NCBI RefSeq assembly: GCF_030052815.1
Contig: NC_079510.1
Span: 31,697,823 to 31,761,822 of the forward strand
Direction of reading: 5' to 3'
DNA from: Hevea brasiliensis
Lineage: Eukaryota > Streptophyta > Magnoliopsida > Malpighiales > Euphorbiaceae
DNA: 64,000 nucleotides
Below, one piece after another: positions 34,180 through 45,355 of this stretch (position 1 is its first letter; every line of letters starts with the position of its first letter). The notes under the pieces are model-generated. The model ran no database searches. It was not told the origin of the DNA and saw only the letters and a list, made by a program, of their open reading frames with translations. The translations under genes were made by a program, and so were the position numbers.

Positions 34180-36613
34180 AATAAAAGTACAATATACAAA
34201 CAAAAATAATTTTCATGCTTGTATGAAATAAGGAAAAATGCACATGTAAATATTCATAAATCATTTAAAAAGAATATAGAATTTATAACATCAAAATTTT
34301 GTAGTCATTTCATTTGTTTAACTACGTAACTATTTTGGATACCTTTCACAATATTTTCCTCTCATTTTTTAATATTTTCATATTTTCACGATCTTTGAAA
34401 ATATTTATTTTCATGGGGTCTTTCTTTTTTTCTTTGGTTTTGATATTGAAATTTCTTAATTTATTTTAGTGTCCAAAGTAACCTTTAACAGGACTATTTG
34501 GACTGGATATACGAGTTTTACTAATGTTGACACTCCGTGCCTCGGGTCATCAAATCGTCAGACATATCGGTGCCTGCCAGGTATGCAATATAATTGGGCA
34601 TAAAAGCTATGGGAATAATCATATTGGACACTTAGTGCCTTTCAGTGATTATTCAAAATAATCATGAATAAGGGATAACCATATCAAATACTCGATGCCT
34701 GCCGATGGTATCCGGGTATAGAAGCCATGCAATACTGCTAATCTCATCCCTTCTTGGCATGCCAATCTATCCAACCTTTGCACTACTATTTAGGCATGCT
34801 CAGACTAATTTATTATCATTAGCAATTCATGGTTCTCATTATTTCATCATTTTGTTATCATTCTTTCATCATTCCATCATCATCTCATTCATCCTGGGAA
34901 CATAGGTCCTAGACACAATTTCACATGCCATTCATGCTTAACATGTCATTGGCATTAATCACAATTCACCTTTTTAAACAATTTTGCTTACATTTCATAA
35001 ATTCCAGATTTGGTACTTTAAATTTCTTAATAAATTTAGCTAAGGTACAGTAGGAATTAAACCATAACTTCTTCATAAGAATTATAAATATATGTCTTAT
35101 GTTTATTTTGCCTTTAGAATCATTCAATTTGCATTTGCGTAGCTTGAGTAATGGTCATTTTGCCAAAACTACTCAAGTGACCAAATCTCAGTTTTCAGGT
35201 TACTTCCAGAATCCAAGAAAATTTCTAAACTCAATTTGTTAAGCAAATTTGGATAGGTTATAGTCATACTTTAGCATCATAGTCCTCATATGAATTGTTT
35301 GCCTGTGTCTCAGGATTACACAGGTTCAAGAATTACTCAATTTAGAGTTTTGTAGAGTGAGTTATGCTCAATTTAGTACATACTATTCATTTGGTCATTT
35401 TTCAGGATTTCAATTCTGCATTGCCAGATTCCAACCATAATTCAGGTATCTTCCAATCAGTTTCAGATCAAGTGTTCTTCATGAAAATTTTAGTATATTG
35501 TCTAATCTTTAATTTGATTTTGGTTTCACATCAATTGGAATTATGTAGCTCAAGTTATAAACATTTAATCTCACTGGACTCAAGCTATCCAGATTTCACA
35601 CTTAATGCACAATACCAATTCATCATTAATGTTTCTCAATAAATACAAATCAAATAATCATAATACAAACATAATAGCATTAAATAGGTTTCGTACAATG
35701 AAAACTGTAATTGTATAAAAAAAAAAAAAAAACCCTAACTTAATTAGCAATAACATTCAAAATTCATGAAATTTCTTAGCACTAACCTTGATTACAAGTC
35801 CTAATCAACCTCAATCAACCTTCAATTCACCAAAACCTTGACTCTCCTTCTTGTTCACCCCTAAACCGAAATCCCTTCCTTCAATAGCATCCATAATTTC
35901 AATCAATATTCATAAAAATCTCCATAATCAAACTTGAATTCCATTAATTCATCACTAACTAAGCTTAAATCATAACTTACCTCAATTTGTCAACAATTCT
36001 TCTTCACCAATCTTTCAAATTTCTTAGAATCCTTGCTTGCTTTCTTCAAATCAAGGCTTAATATAAGGTTTTGTCCTAATTTTTTATAAAAATTATGGAA
36101 GAATTTATGTGTTTAGAGCTTGGAAGATGAAGCTCTAACGGAGGAAAAGAGAGAAAGTGGGACGGCAAAGGGAATGGAAAAAGAAGATGATGAAGATGAA
36201 ATGATGGTGGTGATGAGGTGTATTAGTGAGTTGTCCCTTTAATTAATATGTTTGTCTTATTTGTTACATAATTATCTAAATAAATATAATTCTAATTCTA
36301 ATATTCTAATTATTTTATACTCCTTTCAGTTAATTAAGTTCCATTCCAATACATCAATCTCACTTAATTTAATTGACATTTCGATCAAAAGTTAACTCTT
36401 CAAGTGAATTGACCAAAATACCCTTCATCGAGTCATAGTCCATCTTTTTCAATAATACCGATTAAATTCATAACCCGATGGTTACTTCGATTTTTATTCT
36501 GCTAATCTTAATTAATTTCCATCTCATTTTTAGTCTTCGAGCTGGCTTTCAATAATACTATTCACAAACCGAAAATAATACTATTCAGAGCTTAAAATTC
36601 TCGGGACGTTACA

Positions 36614-36618
36614 ATTTT
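36614..36618. repeat. Target-site duplication of Tekay-B (right)
   Basis: ATTTT, matching 22609-22613; Tat-1 sequence resumes after it. Confidence 0.85.
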
Positions 36619-37170
36619 CCAAAATTTTATGTTTATTTTCTTCCTTTTTGTTTTGCTTCTTCTTTGTTTAATAAAAACCCCTGTTAAATTCCACTCTTTT
36701 ATTCACCACATTTCAATTTCCTCAGGATTGATGATCAACCAAATCATAATAATTCAATCGACACTGATATTCCTGAAATTAACTTTTAAAGACCTATAGT
36801 TGCCATGGAAGCTAGTTATTCCGATGAAGAAGAAATGTGTACACCCTTAAGAGAAATAATGAGACTGTTAAAATTGGATGAACCCAGTCTTATGCCCTAT
36901 AGAGATGGGATGAACACCTTAAATTTAGGGATAGAAGAAAATAAGAAGGAACTCAAAGTGGTAGACAATAAGGAATTGGAAGACATGATACAGTTGTTGC
37001 AGGAATTCACCGATATATTTTCATGGAGTTATGATGACATGCTTAGTTTGGATCCTCAAATTATAACTCATAAGACACCTTTAATTCCAGAAGCAGTGCT
37101 TATGAAGCAAAAATTGAGAAAAATGGATCCTAACACACTGCTGAAAGGCAGGGATGAAATCAAAAAGTAG
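36619..37170 (+). pseudogene. pol: Tat-1 segment before RT
   Basis: It resumes Tat-1 after Tekay-B. An open stretch from 36805 reads MEASYSDEEEMCTPLREIMR, then LNLGIEENKKELKVVDNKEL, LLQEFTDIFSWSYDDM and HKTPLIPEAVLMKQKLRKMD. This is the usual entry to a Tat RT. A stop at 37168-37170 interrupts the start of RT (YDAGFLEVIKYPEW follows). Confidence 0.82.
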
Positions 37171-38179
37171 TATGATGCTGGGTTCCTAGAGGTGATAAAA
37201 TACCCAGAATGGACAGCTAATGTAGTCCCGGTGATGAAGAAAGAGGGTAGGGTAAAAGTATGCATTGATTATAGGGATCTCAATAGGGCTAGTCTAAAGG
37301 ATGACTTTCCACTCTCTCATATCGATGTACTAATTGATAATGCAGTAGGTTTAGGTAGATGTTCATGCATTGATGGAGCTTCATGGTATAATCAAATTTT
37401 GATAGACAAATCAGATAAGGAGAAGATAGCATTCATTACTTAATGGGGTATATTTTGTTACAAAGTTATGTCTTTTAGTTTAAAGAACACTAGGGAAACA
37501 TATCAACGTGCCATGATCATATTGTTCCATGATATGATGCATAAAGAAGTAGAAGTTTATGTGGATGATATGATTATTAAGTCAAGAAGAGCAGAAAAGC
37601 CACGTAGAGGTATTAAAGAAGGTGTTTGAAAGGTTAAGGAAATATAAACTAAAAATAAACTCAGCAAAATGTATTTTTGGGGAAAAATCAGGAAAATTAT
37701 TAGGATTCATAGTTAGTGGAAAAGGGATTGAAATTGATCCAAATAAAATTAGAGCCATTTAAGAAATGCCATCCCCGAAAACAAAAAGGGATATGAGTAA
37801 CTTCCTAGGAAAATTAAATTACATCTCCAGATTTATCTCTAATCTCACAGCTAAAGCTGAGCCAATCTTCAAGTTGCTAAAGAAGAATAATACTGCGAAA
37901 TGGGATGAAGTGTGTTAGGAAGCATTTGAAAAAATTAAGCAGTATTTATCAAACCCACCTATCTTGGTTCCTCCGACGATTGGTAAACCATTAATCTTAT
38001 ATATAGCAGCTCATCAAACCTCTATGGGTTGTGTTCTAGGGAAACATTATGATACAGGAAGAAATGAATGATCCATTCATTATTTAAGCAAAATGTTCAA
38101 TGAATGTGAATCACGGTATTCACTTGTAGAAAGGACCTGTTGTGCGTTAGCTTGGACAGCACATTGATTCAAGCATTAC
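37171..38179 (+). pseudogene. pol: Tat-1 reverse transcriptase (broken)
   Basis: EWTANVVPVMKKEGRVKVCI, DYRDLNRASLKDDFPLSHID, then SCIDGASWYNQILIDKSDKE with motif A Asp kept, a stop at 37441, and YQRAMIILFHDMMHKEVEVY with the catalytic VDDMIIKS. A frameshift near 37600 moves on to VFERLRKYKLKINSAKCIFG, GKLLGFIVSGKGIEIDPNKI and FLGKLNYISRFISNLTAKAE. The last part (MGCVLGKHYDTGRNE, SRYSLVERTCCALAW) leads into RNase H. Several stops. Confidence 0.83.
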
Positions 38180-38722
38180 ATGTTGAACTACAAGACTTGG
38201 CTCATCTCCAAGATGGATCTAATCAAGTATGTCTTTGAAAGTCCATTCATACCAGGGAGAATAGCAAAGTGGCAAGTCATACTTTCACAATATGACATTG
38301 TTTATATGACGAGGAAGGTGGTAAAAGGAAGTGTGATAGCTGATCTCTTAACAGAAAATCCAACTGATGATCATGAGGCTTTGGATTTTGATTTTCTTAA
38401 TGAACATATTAATGCAATAGATGAAGTGACAAAAGTGAAAGATGATGTATGGCAAATGTATTTCGATGGAGAAGCTAACCTCTCTAGTAATGGAATTGGG
38501 GCACTACTAGTATCCCCAGATGGAAAACATTTCTCGATAGTAGTCAAGTTAATATTTGAATGCACTAATAATGTTGCTGAATATGAAGCCTGTGTGAGTG
38601 GCTTACAAGCTGCTATCGAGATGAAAGTGAAGAAATTAGAAGTATACAGAGATTCAGCTTTGACAATCTACCAGGTGAAGGGAAAATGGCAGACTAAGGA
38701 TCCCAAAATAATTCCATATTAA
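38180..38722 (+). pseudogene. pol: Tat-1 RNase H
   Basis: 180 open codons: LNYKTWLISKMDLIKYVFES, GRIAKWQVILSQYDIVYMTR, then WQMYFDGEANLSSNGIGALL (Asp), NNVAEYEACVSGLQAAIEMK (Glu) and LEVYRDSALTIYQVKGKW (Asp). All RNase H landmarks are present. It ends at a stop after KDPKIIPY. It is one of the least damaged parts of this element. Confidence 0.85.
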
Positions 38723-40186
38723 AAATATCTCCTTGAGCTGATTAAGAAGTTTAAGGAAATCTCTTTTACTCATCTTGGTCGGGATAAGAACTAATTCATA
38801 GATGCCTTAGCCACATTAGTAGTTATGACTTAAATAGAAGAAGGGCAAGGAGTGTAATTTTTGTTGATAAAAGCGAGGGATGAGCCAGTATACTGCTTTT
38901 TGATTGAAGAGGACATAGATGGGAAACCCTGATATCATGACATTCAGCAGTACATCAAAACCAGAGAATATCCACTAGGGGTAAGTAAAAATGAAAGAAG
39001 GATAATCAAAAGATTAGTGTTAGGGTATTTTCCCAGTGGTGAAATCCCATACAAGAGAAATTTCAATGGTGAATTGTTAAGATAAGTGGATGCAAATGAG
39101 GCCAAAAGGATTCTTTTTAAAACTCACGAAGGAAATTGTGCCACACATGCCAATGGGCATATGATGGTTAGACAAATCCTGTAGTGAGGGTACTACTAGA
39201 CCACCTTGGAAAGGGACTGTATTGAATACTTTTAAAAATGTCACAAGCGCCAAATTTATGCTGATCGGATAAATGTCTCTCCCCACCAACTTTACAATTT
39301 GGTAGCCTCATGGCCATTTACAATGTGGGGCATCGATGTTATTGGACTAATTACCCTAAAAGCTTCCAATGGACACATATTCATTTTGGTAGCCATTGAT
39401 TATTTTACTAAATGGGTTGAAGCTGTTTCATATGCACACGTCACTTAGAATGCAGTCATAAAGTTTCTCAAGAATAACATTATTTCCAGATATGGCCTCC
39501 CTGGTGAAATTATCACTGATAATGCTAAAAATTTGAATGGCTCAAATGTCCAAAAGTTGTGTGATCAGTATAAGATCTGTCACCTCAATTCATCGGCTCG
39601 ACCTCCAATGAATGGATTTATCAAAGCTACAAATAAGAATCTCAAATCACTAATTAAGAAAATGACCATCACTTATAAAGATTGGCATGACATGCTCCCT
39701 TTTGCCCTTCACGCTTACCAGACTACAATAAGGATATCAACTGGGGTAGCTCCATATTCACTAGTTTATGGCGTGGAAGCAGTTTTACCAATCAAGGTGG
39801 AAATTTCCTCTTTATGGATTTTGATGGAAGTGGAATTGGATAAAACTAAATGGGTCAAAATGAGATTTGGCCAACTTAATTTGATTGATAAGAAAAGATT
39901 AGCAGCAGTTTGTCATGGGCAATTATACTAAAGTAGAATGGCTAGGGCATTTGATAAGAATATATGACCTTGAGAATTCCAGTCTAGAGATCTTATTTTG
40001 AAGAATATATTACCAAACCAAAGTGATCCTCAAGGAAAATGGTCACCAACTTATAAGGGACCATATGTGGTAAAGAAAGCATTTTCTAGTGATGCTTTGA
40101 TCTTAACTCATATGGATGGCGAAGAATTGTCAAAACCAATAAATGCAGACACTGTAAAAAGGTATTATGCCTTAAAAAAAAAGTGA
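38723..40186 (+). pseudogene. pol: Tat-1 integrase and C-terminal part (broken)
   Basis: Pieces in order: FPSGEIPYKRNFNGELLR, KTHEGNCATHANGHMMVRQI (His-rich zinc end), FTMWGIDVIGLITLKASNGH (catalytic Asp), IISRYGLPGEIITDNAKNLN (second Asp), then MNGFIKATNKNLKSLIKKMT. In the last, Lys stands where the family has the catalytic Glu. LPFALHAYQTTIRISTGVAP and SLVYGVEAVLPIKVEI follow. The last open part (39998-40186) has GKWSPTYKGPYVVKKAFSSD. Multiple stops plus the lost Glu. Confidence 0.83.
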
Positions 40187-41309
40187 GAGTGAAAACCTGA
40201 AAGGGCGCTCCTAGCAAAATGAGCAAAAGAAGGCAAAAACTCGTAAGGGCACTTTCTACAGAATGAGGGAAGGATAAAAACCCAAATTGGCATCCTAAAA
40301 AAAAAAAAGAAAGGGGGGGGGGGGGGGAGGGAGGCGGAAGGGGAGAGTGAAAACCTGAAAGGTGCTCCTAGTAAAATAAAAGGAAGGATGAAAACCTATA
40401 AAGAATGCACTTTGAGAACTTACAGGATACAAAATGGAGGGATAAGGGGAGGTTGATAAGTACAAAGTTGAAAATATAACTGATGACTATGACACAGGGG
40501 TTCTTCTAGTATTACTAGTATTCGTGACGATAAGTGGTCCTAAGAGTTAATTGAAAGGAATTTATGAGATTTTTCCTTATCTTTTCTCCGAAATTGTAGA
40601 CCTTTTATTATCAAAACCATGAATTAAGTCAATTTTCTTATACTTTATACATGACTCACCATTAGCCTATTTATTTTGGAATATGCACCATTAAGTTATT
40701 GATGTTTTATTATAAGGTAAGAATTCAAACACATAGGCAACTATATATATATTAGTTCAAGATTCCATGGGATAAAACAACTGGTGAACAAGCAGTACAC
40801 CGATATAAGAAATTACTAAAGGGATTGGGACTCGAGTTATTATGCCTAAAAAAACGTGGGAGTAAAAACAAGAAAAGGCACTCCTCATAAAATAAGAATG
40901 GAAGTGAAAACTTGAGAAGCCACCATCTATAATGGGAGACTCTAAATGTTGGTAAAAGGGGATAAATGAAAGATAAAAGAAGAAATGGAATAGAAGAGGA
41001 TAAAATACCTTGTCTTTGGAACTACTTTTGCTCCTGTTATTAACTCCTCAGCTTTAGGTTCAGGGTTAAGTAAACTTTTAACCAAGTAAAATTCTCCATT
41101 AGATTTTTTTGAAGTTCATACATTAAGTCTTTCATGATTTTGTCCTATTATACTTATGGAAAATTTACTCATTGGTAAGTAGTTGATAATTAAGTACTCA
41201 TCATGTGCTCTTATAGAGCTCAAAATCAGCATATTCATTTAAGCCTAATGGCAATTGTTCGTTCTTAACATTCCAAACTCCAGTCTACTTTCTTTTTACA
41301 TTTAATTTT

Positions 41310-42030
41310 CCTATTATCAATATCTAGATTCCAAATCCAAATTGGTTTTAATTTTCTCGTTATCAATCTCTGAATTCAAGATCCAAGTTGGTTTTGATTT
41401 CCTGTTATCAACCTCTAGATTCAAGATCCAAGTTGATTTTAATTTTCCTATTATCAACTTCTAGATTCAAGATCCAAGTTGGTTTAATTTTCCAAGTTGG
41501 TTTTAGTTTTCCTATTATCAACCTCTAGATTGAAGTTCCATGTTGGTTTTAATTTTTTTTATCATCCTCTAGATTCAATATCTATGTTGGTTCTAATTTT
41601 CCTATTATCAACCTCTGGATTCAAGATCCAAGTTGGTTTTAATTTTCCTGTTATCAGCCTCTGGATTCAAAATCCATATTGATTTTAATTTTCCTGTTGT
41701 CAGCCTCTAGATTCAAGATCCATATTGATTTCAATTTTCTTGTTATCAACCTCTGGATTCAAAATCCTTGTTGATTTCAATTTTTCTGTTATTAACCTCT
41801 GGATTCAAGATCCAAGTTGGTTTTAATTTTTTTGTTATCAACCTCTGGATTCAAGATCCATATTGGTTTTAATTTACATGTTATTCAAGACCCATGTTGA
41901 CTTTCTTGTTATCAGCCTTTGGATTCAAGATCCATATTGGTTTTAATTTCTTTATCAATCTCTGGACTCAAGGTTTGTGTTGATTTTAATTTCAGTAGTT
42001 ATTTCCTTCTAGATTCAAAGTCCATTTTCA
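41310..42030 (+). repeat. About 15 imperfect 46-bp tandem repeats in Tat-1
   Basis: Unit: TATTATCAACCTCTAGATTC then AAGATCCAAGTTGGTTTTAA then TTTTCC, with point changes, some short units (about 27-43 bp) and one partial extra copy near 41485. Distinct local subtypes (CCAAGTTGG versus CCATATTGA) suggest stepwise duplication. Confidence 0.9.
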
Positions 42031-42367
42031 AAATTTTATTTTCCTCTTAAATCAAGGGTTATGTGAATTCCGACTCCATCATTTAGTTTTGGGGCTCAAG
42101 GTCCATAATGATCTCCGCATTTGTTTTCCATAATAATCCAAATTTTTAACAATTTTATGTGTATTAAGAGAAATCATTTTTACTAAATTCTCATATTCAT
42201 ATGGCACAGTTTCTTCTCTAATTATAATAGGCCAACTTCTCCATTGTCCTAAGACTGAATTTAGTTTTGTGTCCCACTCGTCCAAAATATGAGTCTATAT
42301 CTTTACATGTTTCCTATTTAGAGAGAAAATGAAATGAAAACTTCAATTTCTCTAATAGAAAACATGT

Positions 42368-42380
42368 AAAAAGGGACAGC
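42368..42380 (+). other. Polypurine tract of Tat-1
   Basis: AAAAAGGGACAGC directly before TGTAGACACC, the usual end of the internal region in Tat-type elements. Confidence 0.75.
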
Positions 42381-42759
42381 TGTAGACACCATATTTCATC
42401 TAAGTCAATAATTCTTAATTGGCTCTATAGAATTAATAAATAAAGTTTAAGTAATATGCAATTTTATATGATCATTTAAGTTTTGATTAAGTTTCAAAGT
42501 CTTAGTTACGTTTTAATTTTCTATGTTCATTTAAGTTTTCGATTTTTTTTTTATGATCATGCAAGTCTTAGTTAAATTTTAAGTTTTAATTTCATTTCTC
42601 ATTTAAGTTTTAATTAAAGTTCAATTTTATAAACATCTAAGTTCTAATGGAATTTCAATTAACCATCTAATCTCAATAAAATTGTAATTTTAGAAAAGTG
42701 GAAAAGCAGAGCCGTTGCTTAACCAAAAAGATCAACTTAAAAGAAAAAAAATCAAACTT

Positions 42760-44560
42760 TATTATTATCAAAGTAATCACAATCATTCTACCAGTGGATC
42801 TCCATCAGCTTGAGCATCATTTACACTGGCCCCCTCTTCCTCACTTTCACTCTCCACACCAGCACTCGGGGCGAGCTTCTCAAGCCAGGAGAAGTCATCA
42901 TTAGGATACCGCTTCAATAGCTTGGCAAGTAGATTGACGTGGTCTTGCACGTAAGCTCTGACTTCTTTCTCTATAGCTTCATCCTCCTTTGTCTTAAGTT
43001 AGACAAAGAACTTAGTCAAGTCAGTAGCATGGCTTGCTTTGGCATTCTCCAGCTCCTTTTGTTGCCGAGCTACAAGCTCCTTGGAAGACTTCACCTATTA
43101 CTCAAGTTCTTCAACCCAAGCATTGGTAGCGGTCAATTGGCCTTTGTAGGTGATGAGCTTATGGACCACCTTCGACATCTCCTGTCTTAGGAAATTCACC
43201 TTCTCCTTCAGCATATGCTGGGTGGCAATGGCTTCCAAACTTAGGGTCATCGACTAGTTCAGGAAGTCGTTAATGCTCTTCGAGGCCATCCAAGTTCGGT
43301 CTTCTGCAAAGCAGATAGTAGCGGTGGTGACCCTGGCCAAGTCGATGTTGCCCTTGACAGTTCAATTCCTCTCCAAAGACCTCGCCAGCACTTGGGTGCC
43401 CCTGGAGGTCGATTGTCTATATGAGCCAGCTTGCCCAGATGAACCACCCTCAAAATTAGCAAAGGTCTGTGGTTAAAGCATAGATTGATCAGGAGAGGGA
43501 GTCATCCTCATACTGGCAGAATCATTTTAAGCCCGAGCTAGAGAGCTCATCTCTTCAACCCAAGCTCTCTTCTAGGCTTCTAGCTCCTCCACCTTAGCAG
43601 TAATAGCAGCTTCTTTTTTCTCTAGAACTCTTTTGGTGAGCTCCCTTTTTCTCTTTCAAGTTGCTTTCTCAGCTTCAGTTCTCATTACATCTGCACACAA
43701 AAATAAATTAGTGAGTTCATATTTGATCAAAGGACTAAGATAGGAATTTCACTCTTTCTAGGCCCGAGATCAGAAAGTTGTAAGGGAACATCTTCATTGG
43801 CCACCACATTCAGGTAGTGACCAGTGTTTGCCTAACTTTTCAACTTTGTAATGACTACCACCTCATCCAGATTAAGAACAATCTTCCCTTGAGGTCTCTT
43901 AGCTAAGTGGTTCCAGCTTCGTGGGATGCCTTTAAAGCTACGGGGATCTCGGCTTTGAAGGATAAAAAATCAATCTTTTTAGTTCTTCAAGGAAGAGGGA
44001 AGCTCAATAAAAAGCCCATAGTTCAGCTTTGCATGAAAGAACTAATAATCATCATTCTTCCATCTTCCAAGGTGATATAGCTCAACAAATACCTTCACCA
44101 TAGGCACTAAGCCCTTAGCTCGACATAAGCCTCAAAAAACAACTAGAGTTTGCCAAGACTTCGGGTGCAATTGAGCCATGGAGACTCGGAGGTAGTTTAG
44201 CATGTCCTTGTAAAATTATTCCAAGGGGAACTATAACCTAGCCTTTAATTACTCCTTGTATATGACAATCTGGTCCCCTTTCTCAAAATTGTGGTCAGCT
44301 CGAAAATCCCAATGACATCTGATGAGCTCATACGTGTCTGCCGAGAGGTTGAACTCTTGACTTATTTGGGTCAGCACAGAAGGTCTTGAATCTGAAGTTA
44401 CTTCATTTACTAGGAGAGATTCCTTGTTAGGGTTCAGAGCCTATTCTTTGCTTGGACCGACTGACGTGGTTGAGATCAGTTTTGTCAGCATCTCAACTTC
44501 ATTTCACCCACTAGTTCTTGCTTCCTCACCCTCATCGAAAGTCCATGAAACATTAACTAA
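42760..44560 (-). pseudogene. Antisense reading-frame relic in Tat-1 (putative gypsy-type transposon domain, PF04195-like)
   Basis: The minus strand reads, with stops: QEFNLSADTYELIRCHWDFR, FYKDMLNYLRVSMAQLHPKS, LCRAKGLVPMVKVFVELYHL, HAKLNYGLFIELPSSLKN and DPRSFKGIPRSWNHLAKRPQ. This pattern recalls the family called 'putative gypsy type transposon', found as antisense ORFs in Tat-lineage elements. Farther on is a coiled-coil-like stretch (KELVARQQKELENAKASHAT, VEELE repeats) ending in an acidic tail (SAGVESESEEEGASVNDA). At least nine stops. The function of the family is unknown. Confidence 0.6.
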
Positions 44561-45077
44561 CAATGGGCTTATCGTCCTCTGGCTATCGATACCACTCATT
44601 TTTTGTGAATTAAGGAGAAAAGAAAGCAAAGAAAGAGGGAAAAGAATTAAAGGCTATAACTTCACCAAAATTGAAGTTATATCATTGAAAATGATGGAAT
44701 CGGTGAAGTAGTCATTGGAAGAGAATCAAAGGAGAGTAAAATGAATAAAAATGTTAAATGATGGGGATAGCTTACATATATATAGCCCCGGGCATTATTG
44801 ATCGAGAGGTTCAAAGCATTAATAGTCGAGAGGTTCGAAGCGATGTCGAGAATGTAAAAAATGTTTAATGCTTTTTCAATTTTCGAGACATATTGGGACA
44901 AGTGAAGATTTTTATTCCCTGAACTTAAGGACTTGGACTTGGCAGGGAACTAATGATAAAAAAGATCGACCAAGATGTAGTTTGACCAATTTAGTTCAAT
45001 CCCAAGAGGGGCCAACGCTTTCAATCCCAACCAATAGGAAGCTTACCCAATTCTAGAATATCCTAACTAGCCATAAA

Positions 45078-45355
45078 GAGATCAGACAGGAGATCAAATA
45101 AAGAGATCAGACAAGATATGACAAAGAAATAAGATATTGAAATTAGGCAAGAGATTGGATAAAGAAATTAGACAAGATATAACAAAGAAATAAGATGTGG
45201 AGATCGGACAAGAAATCAGATAAAGAAATCAGATAAGATATGATAGAAATAAGATGTGAAGATCGAACAGGAGATTGGTTAAAGAGATCAGATAAGATAT
45301 CACAAAGAAATAAGATATGGAGATCAGACAAGGGATTGGATAAGGGATCAAATTA
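45078..45355 (+). repeat. Purine-rich 62-bp tandem repeats in the Tat-1 LTR
   Basis: About 4.5 copies of a unit containing GAGATCAGACAAGAGATTGG and AAAGAAATAAGATATG. Within each unit a shorter AGATCAGACAAGA-like half-repeat is visible. Confidence 0.85.

Larger units (their letters stand above)
22614..36613 (-). mobile_element. Tekay-B: Ty3/gypsy chromovirus, inserted in Tat-1, with a LINE in its right LTR
   Basis: Minus-strand element: right (5') LTR 30318-36613, degenerate primer site 30301-30312, gag, protease, RT, RNase H, integrase, chromodomain-like tail, polypurine tract and left (3') LTR 22614-25577, with ATTTT duplications. The protein motifs match Tekay/Del but its LTRs do not align with Tekay-A over most of their length, so it is a separate family. 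The two LTRs differ at many sites over the first 300 bp compared by eye, so it is older than Tekay-A copy 2. Confidence 0.93.
30318..36613 (-). repeat. 5' LTR of Tekay-B, split by RTE-1
   Basis: About 2990 bp of LTR after removing the LINE (30895-34179) and one copy of its target duplication. The terminal TGTTACACTCCC on the plus strand is at 30318 and GGGACGTTACA ends at 36613. Compared with 22614-25577 it shows many substitutions and a longer A-run near 35717. No gene of its own. Confidence 0.92.
40187..42380 (+). other. Tat-1 3' noncoding region
   Basis: About 2.2 kb between pol and the 3' LTR. It starts with irregular repeats of GTGAAAACCTGAAAGG-type units (40190, 40340, 40860), includes a 12-A run and a 15-G run (40313-40327), and an array of about 46-bp tandem repeats (41310-42030). 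No protein is recognised. Variable, repeat-rich 3' regions are known in the Tat lineage. Confidence 0.78.

Noticed and set aside
41310..42030. Possible repeat-protein gene
   Set aside because: Units are not a multiple of three (about 46 bp) and vary in length, so no stable frame exists.
42698..43476. Short plus-strand frames in the Tat-1 LTR
   Set aside because: They are reverse-strand shadows of the broken antisense coiled-coil frame.
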